Part shown: positions 32,701 through 43,874 of the stretch, piece after piece
Numbering within the stretch: position 1 is the first letter of the stretch
Layout of the letters: each line of letters opens with the position of its first letter
Assembly: GCF_932526225.1 (NCBI RefSeq)
Contig: NC_064036.1
Location: 18,188,953 to 18,252,952, forward strand
Direction: 5' to 3'
Source: Nematostella vectensis
Taxonomy: Eukaryota; Cnidaria; Anthozoa; Actiniaria; Edwardsiidae
DNA: 64,000 nt
Position numbers and translations under genes: made by a program
The notes under the pieces: generated by a model
Databases searched by the model: none
Told to the model about the DNA's origin: nothing
Seen by the model: only the letters and a program-made list of their open reading frames with translations

Positions 32701-35700
32701 TTTCCTCCCCCCCCTTTTCTTTGTGTAGGTCCCAACCTTCTGGAAATACTGGATCTGCTCTGTTTATAAGGCTAATAAGGTAGCAAAAACATATTATGTG
32801 GAGTTATTTACCGCCATCCAAATAGTTCTCTTGACCCCTTTTTAGAACATTTCTATAAAACCATGGACAAAATCAGTAAGGAGGGAAAGCTCTGCCTTTT
32901 TTCAGGTGACATAAATTTGAATTTATTAAATTCAGACTCCCACCAACAAACAGGGGAATTTCTTAATACTTTATTTTCATATTCTTTTCAGCCACATATC
33001 TTGCAACCTACTAGAATAACTGATCATTCGGCCACGCTCATAGACAATATATTTTTTAACTCGCTCGAACATAAAACTTGTAGTGGCAATATTGTTTATC
33101 CCTTAACAGATCATCTTCCCAATTTTCTGACAATAGATTCAATTAATATCAATGTCTCAAAAAATGACTTCTACCAAAGTACATTAATGATTTTAATAAC
33201 TGCTCCAACTTATTTGACTTTCATTTATTTGCTGATGATGCCAATTTATTTTGTGCCGATTCTTCATTGACATCCTTAGAGACCAAAGTAAACACAGATC
33301 TGTATAATATAAATCGTTGGCTTTGTGCAAATAAATTGGCTTTGAACATCAGTAAAACTAATTTTGTCATTTTTCGACCAGCACAAAAGAGGCTGGCTAG
33401 TTCTATTTCTTTATCAATCAATAATAATACCATTAAACAAAAAAATAATATCAAATATCTTGGTGTAGTTATTGACTCCTTTCTTAACTGGAAGGAGCAC
33501 ATTAACCAGTTAAGTAAGAAAATCTCCAGAGGTGTCGGAATAATAGCAAAGCTGCGTTACTATGTATCACCAACAATTCTCACTCAGCTATATTATTCTC
33601 TAATTTATCCATTTCTTACTTATGGTGCTATTATTTGGGGCAACACATATGAATCAACAATCAAGCCTCTTTTTATTTTACAGAAGAAAGCTGTTAGAAT
33701 CATAACTTTCTCATCTTACATTGAACATACTTCTCCTATCTTTAGAAAACTAAATATCTTGAAAGCTCCTGATCTAATCTATTACTTAAATACAATATTT
33801 ATGTACAAATTTAATTTGAATCTACTTCCAACTCCTTTTGATTCTTTTTTTACTACGGTTGCTTCAAGGCACAAATATAATACAAGACTGGCTTCTAAAT
33901 CATCGTACTGCCTCCCTTTACCTCGAACTAATTATGGAAAGTTTAATATTCGTTTTAAAGGTGCCTCAATTTGGAATAACATCAAAGAACCTACCAAAAC
34001 CATGCGTTTGCCTAGCTTCAAGGCTGCAATAAAGACCTCAATCCTTGAAAATTATTAGCCTCTATCTAGTTTTTTTGTTTTATTGCATTTTATTTTGCTG
34101 CTGCTTTCATGTATTTTGTATTCGTGCCTTGTACGTCCTTGCTATACGCTCCATTTAATTGAACTTTTTTGTGCTGCCTAGCCAGATTAGCTTTTTAGTT
34201 ACTTCTAGGCAGCCAATACCCAAAATCTGTAATTATTATTTATTTTCTTACTGTAATTTCTGTGTGTGGTATAAATAAAGTTATATTATATTGTTGTTGC
34301 TCTCTTATGAATAGGATATTTTTGTGTATAGATCTATTTTTCCTTTTCCCTACAGCTCATGAAAGTGGAGCATTCACTGCAGAGATAGTCCCTGTTCCTG
34401 TCAAAGGCAAAAAAGGCCCTGAGCAGTTTGCTGTCGATGAACATCCTAGACCCGAAACAACTATTGAACAGCTTGCAAAGCTACCAGCCGTGTTCAAGAA
34501 GAATGGCACAGTTTCTGCTGGCAATGCCTCGGTGAGTAATTAGAAGAAATTGGAGAGGATATAAAGAAAAAGGGAATTTGGGAAAAGAAGAGAGAAAGGG
34601 GGGGGGGGGGGTACCTGGATGTAAGTAAGATTGGGAGAAGAGGGGGAATTCATCAATGAAGATTAGAGTGTATACACCATATTTTTAACCTTTTCACTAC
34701 TGAAGCCCAATGTGTGTCACATCCTGCTGTTCCTGGAGCCTAATTAGCATTCCCCACTAATTTACACACCAAAACGAAACATGCATGCTCAGTAGGTTTT
34801 GGAGGCAGATTGTAAAGAATAAAGCACAGAAACAAGCAGTGCAGATAATGACGTTTTTAATGAACCGAAATATTGGCGTTTTTGCCACTATTGCTTAGAG
34901 CTATAATGATTTGAATTTACAATTTCATACAAAAATTCAAATTTCGCGCCATCTTCTCTACCAATGATCTCAAATTTTGCATCAAGATTATTGTTTATCT
35001 TAGACACAAAATATAAATAGAACATATAATAAAGGTAGTTGTAAGCATATAGTCATAAGAAATAGTGTAAAAATAAAGTCTGTACTATGATAGTTTATGC
35101 CATGCCATGGTCCATTTCATGGAATGCCTGGTGGCAACCTTTACGGCAGAGACCGACTTTGCAGACCGCGCACTCATAGTACGTCTCGATCTTGTAGCCT
35201 TTAGGGGTCGTTTTTCCCTTCTTGCTGCATAGAACACATGCCCTCTTCCTTCCTTCTACATGAGTGGCGACATGAGCTGAGGCTGGGATGTTCTGGGGAG
35301 TTGGGGGAGCAGGGACTCGTGGGCGCTTTCTCGAGTTGAACTTAGCAATAAGCGATTACGCTAGTTCTGTCTTGAAAACGATAACAGTCCTCTTCCCCTT
35401 TCCTTGTAATTGGCGCTTAAATCCTTCAATGACGAATGCGTTGGTCACTGCCAGATTGAACAAAAACCAAAACACGTATTTATACCATTTACGCGATTGC
35501 CAGCCCGAGGAATAAAACGATCGGAGCTGGTCCGCGCGGTCAACTCCTCCCATGTGCGCCGTGTAAACATCCGTCACCTTCGGCTTTTCGATGTCTATTT
35601 CTTCGCGGCCGCGATACTTTCTTCTCACTGTGCGACCCGGCTCAAGAGGAGAAACATTCGTCGAAAGAAGACTGACATCCCTCTTGTCGTGCCATTTTGT

Positions 35701-37106
35701 GAAGAGGAGCTGGCCTCGCTGACGCTGAAGCATTCCACCGGGATTCAACTTCTCTTTGGCACATGACGGCAATTCCCTGCGATTCACGCGCACGCGCACA
35801 GTCCCGCATGCATAGGTTTTTTGATCTAGCAAGTGGTCAAAAAGCCAAACAGTTGTAAAAAAGTTATCACAGAAGATGTGTCTGTAACTGTTAAGGAAAG
35901 GCTTAGCCAGCGTGTCCATGGTCACGCTGTCTGTTTTCTTGCCCAAGGTAAACTTTGTAGTTGCACACGTAGCCGTTGTTCGCGTCGGCCGCCATCCACA
36001 CTTTTATGCCGTATTTCGTCGGCTTTGCAGGCATATATTGGCGAAAGCCATGTCTTCCCTTGAAGGCAATCATTCCCTCATCGACTGATATGAGCTAGGA
36101 CAAGCTACCTACGAGAAAATGGTCAGCTAAAATGTGTAAATGAACCTCCCCCCCCCCCCCCCCCCCTGTTCATAATACTGGCTATGGGCCTGACAATGCA
36201 TATTGAGCATAAAGCAGCAGTGAAAGGTCTGGTATTATATTTTATTATTATCTATGATTGAAGGGTATCTGCGATGGAGCTGCAGCCCTGGTTCTCGCCA
36301 GTGAGAAGGCAGTCAAAGACCATGGCCTTACACCACTAGCGCGGCTCGTGTCTTACTCCATTAATGGTGTTGATCCCGCCATCATGGGTATCGGCCCAGT
36401 GCCGTCCATCAAGTGTGCCCTGGAGAGGGCAGGAAAAACCCTAGATGATATGGACATTATAGAGGTATGTTAGGTTAAAAGTTATCTGCTGTTAGGAATA
36501 TGGTTTCCAAAATGTGGTTTGGACTCTGCTTAATTTTTGTCTTTAATAAGACTTTCTCAGGGCAGACAGTTTATTAAAGACAAAAATTTGGCAGAGTTAA
36601 GAACCAGTTTTTGGTGAACCATTATTTATTGCTCTGGTTAATGGACACAGCAACTTGAGTATTTTAATTTGTTTGTGCTGATATATATATTGTTCAGAGT
36701 TTGAGTGGGTATAGGGGCAGGGAGTACAAATATCATTTTTCTACTACTGTTGTTCTGTCATTCATTAACGAATGTCATGTAGTTTTTTTTATTAGTATGA
36801 ACCAGGGTTGTTTCTTTATCCCTTAATGCTTGGAATGTCTCCATAGTGTGTTGATTCTCATTTCAGGTTAATGAGGCATTTGCACCCCAGTTCTTAGCTG
36901 TACAAAAGGACCTAGGCTTGGACATGAGCAAGACTAATGTAAATGGCGGCGCCATTGCACTGGGTCACCCAGTTGGCACATCAGGAGCACGACTGACAGT
37001 TCACCTCACCCATGAGATGATGCGCAAAGGTCTCAAGTATTCCATTGGATCTGCATGTATTGGTGGTGGACAAGGTGTCGCTCTTGTCCTTGAGAATGTG
37101 GCTTGA
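29703..37106 (+). CDS. ACAA2: 3-ketoacyl-CoA thiolase, mitochondrial (acetyl-CoA acyltransferase 2), 7 exons
   Basis: Exons: 29703-29885, 30288-30416, 31370-31486, 32249-32396, 34356-34531, 36264-36464, 36867-37106; total 1194 nt, 397 aa, the same length as human ACAA2. It catalyses the last step of mitochondrial fatty-acid beta-oxidation, cleaving 3-ketoacyl-CoA with CoA to acetyl-CoA. Catalytic residues are present at the expected places: nucleophile Cys92 ([10 protein letters not shown]), His352 ([10 protein letters not shown]) and Cys382 (SACIGGGQG). The N-terminus [20 protein letters not shown] aligns with the uncleaved mammalian start. NEAFAPQ and the GNASGICDGA junction also match. All introns are GT-AG. 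Introns 2 to 5 carry transposon remnants (MITEs, a CR1-like element and a piggyBac). A candidate ATTAAA lies at 37206-37211. Confidence 0.97.
30688..30856. mobile_element. hAT-like MITE in ACAA2 intron 2
   Basis: The left end CAGGGGCGTAGCCAGG (30688 on) pairs with the right end CTGGCTACGCCGCTG (to 30856). This CAGGGGCGTAGCCAG-type end is typical of non-autonomous hAT elements. A clean 8-bp duplication was not seen. It shares its end motif with the elements at 43120 and 60559. Confidence 0.7.
31679..32182. mobile_element. Inverted-repeat segments (probable MITEs) in ACAA2 intron 3
   Basis: Bases 31679-31704 and 31777-31802 are near-perfect inverted copies (TAGTTTTCTGTGG with CCACAGAAAACTA) around a 72-bp loop. 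Directly after, TTCTACAACAC (31803-31813) pairs with GTGTTGTAGAA (32172-32182) around a 358-bp centre. This looks like one hairpin element beside a second short-TIR element, or a nested pair. No coding sequence. Confidence 0.5.
32777..34294 (+). mobile_element. CR1/jockey-like non-LTR retrotransposon remnant, internally deleted, in ACAA2 intron 4
   Basis: The left part encodes an apurinic-type endonuclease C-terminus ([36 protein letters not shown]). Around 33190-33215 it jumps, with a frame change, to the reverse transcriptase catalytic motif FADDAN and the thumb and C-terminal region ([25 protein letters not shown]). Most of the RT core is therefore deleted. The 3' end has a roughly 240-bp UTR finishing in an AATAAA-containing A/T tail near 34290. 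It lies in sense orientation to ACAA2. No longer mobile by itself. Confidence 0.87.
34685..36110 (-). mobile_element. piggyBac-type transposase remnant in ACAA2 intron 5
   Basis: The minus-strand frame 35356-35946 encodes the core of a piggyBac (DDE_Tnp_1_7) transposase: [20 protein letters not shown], and [15 protein letters not shown] with the last catalytic Asp. Upstream on the same strand (35940-36096) another frame gives [20 protein letters not shown] with the earlier catalytic Asp, so one frameshift sits at about 35940-35946 (an extra G in CTTGGGCAAG). At 35105-35270 a C-terminal Cys-rich zinc-binding tail ([21 protein letters not shown]) is readable. The downstream end has TTAA (34685-34688) followed by CCTTTTCACTACTG, as expected for the terminus. 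The N-terminal half is absent past about 36,097; that edge reads like a splice acceptor (GTCCTAG), so truncation or an intron is possible. Confidence 0.85.
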
Positions 37107-37820
37107 AGAACTGGATTTGGGTCAATGGCAGATTACCACATGTACAGGGGGCTCTTTGGACCTATTCACAGCTAGCGTCTTAGTGGTGATTGTATATTTT
37201 TATTAATTAAACCGAAAAACAGAGTTCTGTGTGTTGGTTTATCATTATTTACACAATATATTTACATAGGTGTTGACAAAATACATTTTGTGTGGTGTTC
37301 AGTTCAGCATTGGTCTTCAACGCTCTGACTTTGACAAGTCTAGGCATGTGTGATAATTCTTCCCCCATCTAGTTCACCATCTAGACTTTCTTTAGCCTGA
37401 AATGATAATATAGGCATTGCAAGATTAAAAAACACAAAATATGTAAACTTCAGTTGGCAAGTTCTTATGGCCACATGGGAAGGATAATGGTCTAGCACTT
37501 TGACCAGTATGGCCTGCTTTGCAACAAGAGTCCTTGCCAAAATAATCAACCCAAGCTGACTGTTTGATGTAGGATTATATATAAAAATCCATTGCAACAT
37601 TTTAAAAATCCCCTGCAACATAAGCCTAGCTAAATGCGATTATATCATTTAAAGATTAAATATTCTAGTAAAATAGTCATAATAATAATTTCATAGGGCA
37701 TTGCTGTGCATTTTATGGGCTAAAATGAAGAAATCACCATCAGACTAACAAACAGTAATTTGCTGATATCTGAGCCTCGGCATGCTCTTAAAATCTAGTG
37801 AATTCTAAGGCTGGACGTTC
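37107..37820. other. ACAA2 3' flank
   Basis: Holds the likely ACAA2 3' UTR (ATTAAA at 37206-37211) and AT-rich sequence. A 93-codon minus-strand frame at 37340-37621 has no recognisable motif. Confidence 0.4.
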
Positions 37821-38633
37821 TTATAACCCAGCATAATTAATCAATGAACATCGATTATCAGTTTGCCAATCGATATCAATCGATAAAATCAGCCGATTAC
37901 TATTGATTGATATTGGTAATCGATGATTAGTCGATAGCCACACAAAGATATTTCTTAATTTCATCGGCTGTCATCGATTGACTACCCTGGCTTTGATATA
38001 ATTTCATAACATTATCTGGGTGCAATAAATGTTCATAATGTGAGTTCGTGTATTGAAAAATACGCTTACTGAATGACTGTCGTTGCGATTGTTGATAGTC
38101 ATTAGTTGAGCTATGATTTGTTGAAATGCTCCTAAATGTTTTGCTAGTTTTGTCGACAGAGATCATAGCAGGCCGCTTGCTTCACTCATCTTGCCATGCA
38201 AGCTCGGCTTGAATTACGTTTTTACTCCAACGCTTGTGTGCAGGGAGATACAATATAAATGGCATTCGTTCTTTTATTCAAGGGTCCGTCAAAAGGAAAG
38301 GGGGTGGGCCAGCAAAGCCTAGAAAAGGACCAGCGACATGTTTGAAATGTTATAGTAATTATGTGTTTTTAATGAGCTATTTTGAAAAGGATTATAACTC
38401 TGTTGCTGCCCGTTTCAAAAAGGTATCATTAAGGGCCTTTAACAATGATCGTATCTAATGATCATATCTAATGAAAATCGATATTAATCAATCATGGTAC
38501 CATCATCGATTACTAATTGATGAAAGGTCACAAATTTGCACATCATCGATTAACCATCGATTTCCAATATTAATAGATTGATATTGATTTTTGTCGATTA
38601 TCGGTTTCATTGATTAATTACGCCGGGTTATAA
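37821..38633. mobile_element. Non-autonomous DNA transposon with ATCGAT-rich subterminal repeats
   Basis: The left end TTATAACCCAGCATAATTAA (37821 on) pairs with the right end, read in reverse, TTATAACCCGGCGTAATTAA (to 38633), and both continue TCAATGAA. Multiple ATCGAT/AATCGAT motifs lie just inside each end (37850-37935 and 38460-38600), resembling subterminal transposase-binding repeats. TATA flanks both ends next to ACCC/GGGT, a possible target duplication. Two short inner frames (37927-38166 minus, 38234-38458 plus) are uncharacterised. Confidence 0.75.
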
Positions 38634-38790
38634 ACAAGGATCTAATAAAAAGATTGTAAATGGAAAACCCGATATTATTGTTACTTAGAAGCACTGGGGG
38701 TTAGAATACATGGATTTTCTCGCGCAACCTAGCTTGAAATATAAGTAGGTCTACTTTATAAATTCCTAAGAGAGGTACTCCAGGGACTTC

Positions 38791-39159
38791 TCAGTGAGCG
38801 AGGCCGTTACCGTTCGTTGTGTCTTGCATTGCAGCTGCTTCCCGCCTCAATTCCTTTATTACGGACGCTAGGGACTCAGGGTTCACTCCAGCTTCGCATA
38901 ACTTCACGCATATCGCCAATGTCTCGGTATCTAAACCTGTATTCAGCAGCTTGGAAATCTCTGTCAACGCTGGAGAAAGTCAACGAAAAAAAACAAATAT
39001 AAGGGATCACTGTACAATAAAAAAGGCGATGTAATTGGTTTTATTTTATGTCTTATTTCAGAAGGGTAGCCAAATGATGATTAAACGCAGGGAAATAGCG
39101 TAAAAACCCTTACTTTCCATTGCTTCTCTTGCCGCTGAGACCTTCGTCTTGTCCGCCAT
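38791..39159 (-). CDS. MZT1: Mitotic-spindle organizing protein 1 (MOZART1), 2 exons
   Basis: Minus-strand exons 39114-39159 and 38791-38969 join in phase 1 (A|CG gives Thr) across GTAAGG...CCAG, giving 74 aa; human MZT1 has 82. The start [15 protein letters not shown] is followed by [20 protein letters not shown] and [20 protein letters not shown], which matches the MOZART1 core ILNTGLDxETLxICVxLCExGxNPEALxxVIKELR almost residue for residue. MZT1 is a small helical partner of gamma-tubulin complex proteins (GCP N-termini) and is needed to recruit and activate gamma-TuRC at centrosomes and spindle poles. The gene is too short and too split to stand out as a long frame. It faces BORA head to head. 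Confidence 0.95.
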
Positions 39160-39567
39160 CTTGAATTTGGTGTTAGGGTCAGCGGTTTAACTATTCTGGC
39201 TAGGTAGAGAGAGCTTTTGAATTTATATAAGAGGAAAAAAAAATTTCACTATTATACGCCAATAAACATAAGACAGACAATCAAAAATGAATGCTTCTCA
39301 GAGAACATGGAAGTTGCCAAGGCTAAACAATGCATGAAATAAAGAAAGCAGCATATTTCAATTATCTTTGGAACTAAATTCTCCCAACATTGTAAGCGAT
39401 CATATTTCCCGACAACCCTCGATTGAGCGGCAAATTCAAAATTTTCAAATTGTGTCCAGTTCAAAAGTTATCATTTAGACTTAACACGAAAGTATTTATC
39501 TCTCTTTATCGCCTTTTTATGGGTTACTAATATAACCCATCTCCGTACTTATGCAGAGTCGTTCAGT
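39160..39567. promoter_or_regulatory. Bidirectional promoter region between MZT1 and BORA
   Basis: Only 408 bp separate the two start codons, so both transcripts must start here. The MZT1 start is in CAAGATGGCGGAC, a YY1/TISU-like element. No TATA box was noticed. The shared-promoter role is inferred from spacing and from the same arrangement in vertebrates. Confidence 0.65.
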
Positions 39568-42500
39568 ATGACTGACAGCATGAGTTACTCTGTTTCCTCG
39601 CTCGAGGTGACACGAAATCCGTTCGAGAGCGACCATGAAGATAGACTCCACTTCCCTGGCTTCAGTCCGTCTATGTTTACAACGCCAAGGACCCCGATCA
39701 GTGAGAAGGTATTAATTTATAACATATTTTTTTGGGGTGGGGGGCACTTCTTTTACCTTTTGTGCGACGGTTGTGGTACATTTTATTTGCTTGGAGATCA
39801 AAATTTCGATTTTGCTCGCGCTAATCGCGAAGCCAAAAATGAGAGGAAATCATTTTTCTTGTACTTGGCACAGCGAGCAAGAAGTCCAAGGTTGACCTTT
39901 CTATCTAATTTCATTTAATTCCAGCGAAAACCTAAAGAGTTTCGTTGGTCTATCGATCAAATATCTGTTCTTGTAAGTATCAACGTCCCGATGTTTTGTT
40001 GTTGATTTGAAAGTTATTTTGTCTTTTCTTTGCTTTCCTTGACATGACCTTTCTCTACTTAGCGCCCGGCTGATATTGATGAATTCCCAAACCAAGAAAC
40101 AAGCAGCACCCTGGAAAGGTTAAACATGTTTATCAAACACAACCCTTTCCAACATAGGGGTATCCATGGGTGGGTGGGGGGGGGGGGGGGGCTTTACACC
40201 ATAAAGACAATGTTAGAACCACTCCTCGATTTTTTATTGCAATAGGAACTATATAAAGTGAGTATCAAGAATTCTATAGAAAGGAAGAATTAGGGACCTG
40301 CAATGAAAAGTATTGGATATGGTGGACCTGCCCTAGACTACATAAATGCCAGTGCATTTGGGTCAAGTTTTTGGCTGTAATACTAAACTCACCCATCTTT
40401 TTTGTGTGTGCAATGCAGAGAACATGAGGTCCAACTTGCAGTTGATGAGGTACTGTGTACAAATAACATGTTCAACATATTGCTATATAAAGGAATTTTG
40501 TGAGAAAATTTGAGTGTTTAGAGGATACAAATTATGAGAAGCTATAAGTCAACACAAGGTTGAAAAGGTATGTTGAATGCATCTGTGAAACAGAGAAGTT
40601 GTGCCAATGTTTCAAGCGTTAATCCTTCGTTGGAGCAAAAGACGAAGGCAAAGGGCTAACACTAGAAACGTTAGCGCAACAACAGAGGCGTTCAGCATAC
40701 AGTCCCTTTCAACATTTTGCTGATTTATAGATTGTCTACACAACACCTACGCAGGCCATCTAGTTATTCTACAGCTTGTCTGTAGTCTTTCTAGTTACAC
40801 CACATGGTCAGGGATGGTTATGTTGCTGATTGCAATGACAGTGTTTACATCCGCTGATTGATAATGGTAATAACAGTGCTTGAATATGCTGATTGCTATG
40901 GTAACAATGACTAAGGTTTTAATGATATTGTAGTAAGGGTAAAAATAAGGAGCCCTGGAGGGAAGTGTTCCATTGCAAGTGTTGACTGAAAGAGCAGGCT
41001 GTGTGTTTCATTGGAGTTTGTCTACTGGTTGGCTAAAGAATCAAGCTGGTTAGATATGGCACAAAGTTAAGCACAATACATTAAATAATGATATTGTATA
41101 TCTTTTCACAGTATTTCTCTCAAGATGCAATTGTTCCATCACCTTGGACACCAAATAGATCAGTAAAGCATGTCACCTTTTCACCCCTACCACCCCATAC
41201 AAAATGTAAGCTAGAAATGTTCCTATATTAAGAAATTAATATCTTAGTATGTAAAGTATGTTGTTAGACAAGTAAACTTTTTACACAAAAATTTGTAATT
41301 GACAAGACATTTTGTCTGCAGATATTCCAAATGATAGCTCAATGAATTCATCTAGCAACTCGCAGATTGATAGTCTGAGGACGGCACCACCTAAACTTTG
41401 TGCTGATGGTATGTTGAAATGCACTAATGCAATGTAAACCAAAACTGTGTACTGTATGTGCATTTAAACACATGCAGTTCAAACAAACAATAAAACTTAA
41501 TTCAACTTGACTTGGTTGCAGTTCCAAAAAAAAAAGATTAACATTTTCAACTTGGCTTAGTTTCAGTTCAAACAGACCTTTGTTTGCCCATTGACTTTGA
41601 CCTGGAAGAAGTGCTAGGTAAGCGAGTTTAAACTACTGTATTCAATCAAAAGAAAATAAGTAAGGGGCAATTATTCAATTACACCGCCCTACCTCTATAA
41701 CCTACCCCCTAGCACCAGAGCCTAGGACATCTGTACAGTACATAGCTTGAAAACAGCATGCTGAGCCTCCAACCACAGGCTATCACTATTAGAAATTTAA
41801 ACAAATTGACATGGTTAAGAATTACTAAGAATTGAATTGTCAAAATTGATCTTATATATTTTGGTAGTCCCTTCCCTAAATTTCTTTATACTTTCTAAAG
41901 TGTTATCCTCAGTATTTGTCTGATTTTAATTACATGTTTACAGGGCAAGTGTTTTACAATGGCAATGAGGCTGGGGAAAGGGAACTATCCATATCTTCCC
42001 TCCGTCGCAAATTGTTCCCCCAAGGGGATGGTATGACCAACCAAGACCACAACAATAATACCCCACACACAGATGAAGTGCAGAAAATCAGATCCATTCT
42101 GAAGCATCCGAAGAGCCCTCTGGTAAAAATGATATTTAGTGCTTCTACCATAGCACCCCAACACTCAGATTAACTAACGATTATGGTACTCTCTGTAAAA
42201 CTTGCACAATTACATCTCAGCCAAATTTTGTATTTGTGTAATCAGCTCTTTACTAAATAGCTATTTTAGCAAAATGAGCACAAAAAATAAAATGCAAATG
42301 AGTGTAGGGTAAAAATGTCCACAGTATGTGAAATAACAGACAATTTTTGGTATTTCCAGCAAAGGAAAGTGTGGTATTGAAATAAAATTGAATTCATATG
42401 ACTTTAAGTTGGAAATATAATATCTTTTTTGAAATATATTAATGGTATAAGAAAAGAAATCAACAAAATTACCCATTTTCCAGGTTACATCCAGTCCTAT

Positions 42501-42771
42501 GGGATGCAAGGACCGCCAACAACCCCATGACTCCACCCACTGTAGATCATCAAGCCCCGATGTCTCCCCCATCAAGACCTCACGCTACTCCCTAGCACTC
42601 TATACCAGCCCCATGTGTCTGACCCAAGTGCTGGAGTCATCAGGGGTGGATATAGCCAATGAACTGGACATGTTTCCTGATATCTCCCCCATCAAGGATT
42701 ATGATAATAACCCACACAATCAGTCAAAGACAGGGCAACACAGGAATGGTGAGTTTTGTCACAGAGTTTAA
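39568..42771 (+). CDS. BORA: Protein aurora borealis (Bora), Aurora-A/Plk1 activator
   Basis: Exons: 39568-39708, 39925-39972, 40063-40118, 40419-40449, 41112-41205, 41322-41408, 41567-41617, 41944-42122 and 42484-42748 (or to the stop at 42771). All junctions are in phase. Signature segments: RNPFESDHEDRLHFP, KEFRWSIDQISVL (human Bora has GKFRWSIDQLAVI), YFSQDAIVPSPWTP, DVQTDLCLPIDFDLEEVLG, ISSLRRKLF and two SPIK motifs. Bora binds and activates Aurora-A and lets it phosphorylate Plk1 at mitotic entry. Many Ser-Pro/Thr-Pro sites are visible. If exon 9 reads through, the protein is 324 aa. However, AATG|GTGAGT at 42748 is a strong donor and splices in phase to 43875, which would add the next gene and give 756 aa. 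The donor of exon 3 (GTTAAA) is weak. Confidence 0.93.
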
Positions 42772-43119
42772 TCTTGTGATGTGAAAAATAAGGCTTTCTT
42801 GAAAAATGAAATTTAATGGAATTAATTCAACAAAACTAGCAGACATCAGAGATTATGAATTATGTAAAAGGAGAGGGAAACTAGCAGGTGGAATCTCATT
42901 GAAAAGTGGCGGTCAAACTAGAAAATAAACATAGGAATTGGTGGATAATTGGTGTACCAGATGTTCATGGAAGGAGGAGAAGGAGGATTTTTATTCTAAC
43001 CCTCTGTGGATGTGCTTTGGGGTGTACAGTGAGAAATGAGGGATACTGAATAGTTTTCATTGGCCAAAAGACCTTGAATTCTATATACGCAGGGCCCTAA
43101 AACTTGATGGCTCTGTAAA

Positions 43120-43230
43120 CAGGGCTGTAACAGGCCTAGAAATATTAGGAGGGCACAATACAGAAACATTAAGAAAATATTGAGGGGGGGGGGCACATAC
43201 CACAGTGGCCAACCCCCTGCTACGGCCCTG
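43120..43230. mobile_element. hAT-like MITE, copy A
   Basis: Starts CAGGGCTGTAACAGG and ends CTGCTACGGCCCTG. The inner sequence AAATATTAGGAGGGCACAAT followed by ACAGAAACA matches the element at 60559-60714 (AAATATTGGGAGGCACAATACTG). It contains a G9 run. It lies between BORA exon 9 and the VTMEDL exon. Confidence 0.75.
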
Positions 43231-43874
43231 TTAAATTTATTTCAGTTTTTTTTTTACTTTTGGTAATTGCTTTTAGTAATAAGATGCTAATAGTGCAATG
43301 CAAGTGGACGGTGTCTCCATGTTATTTGCATGGAATTATCCATCTGCGTTTTCTAGAACAAAATTACAACACAATCAGGACTATAGATAAAGTTTATTGT
43401 ACTGTGCATTATAAAATGTGCCGATTTTCATACTTTTACATGCCGCCTCTAACCCTCTTTAAATATTAACCATACCTTGGAGTAAAAAATAATTTTTTTT
43501 GTATTTCTAGCGGTAAAATTGATTGATATTTGAGGATTTTGATTCAGTAATAATCACCAATCAATCTTCTTTGCTTTGATTTAACTCACATTTGACATTT
43601 GACTTACGGAGCATTTTTGGAGTTTTGTTGTCACAAATAAACGTTATCCTTCAAACTTTAATTTGGGCGCCCTGTGGTCGTCTAACATTGCGGGAATTGG
43701 GAACTATAAACAAAGAGAGCAGTCGGGCGTCTCGACAAGTTTTGTTCGTTTGTTGTTCTTTTACTGTTCATGGAAACAGGCTGTTGTAACTAGATGCTCG
43801 TTAATTGGACATTTTCAACTGAACTACTTGAAGTGTTTTAGTTAAAAAAAATTGATAACATTGTTATTTTCTAG

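Noticed and set aside
35410..36063. Plus-strand frames across the piggyBac remnant
   Set aside because: Antisense shadows; the minus strand shows the conserved transposase motifs.
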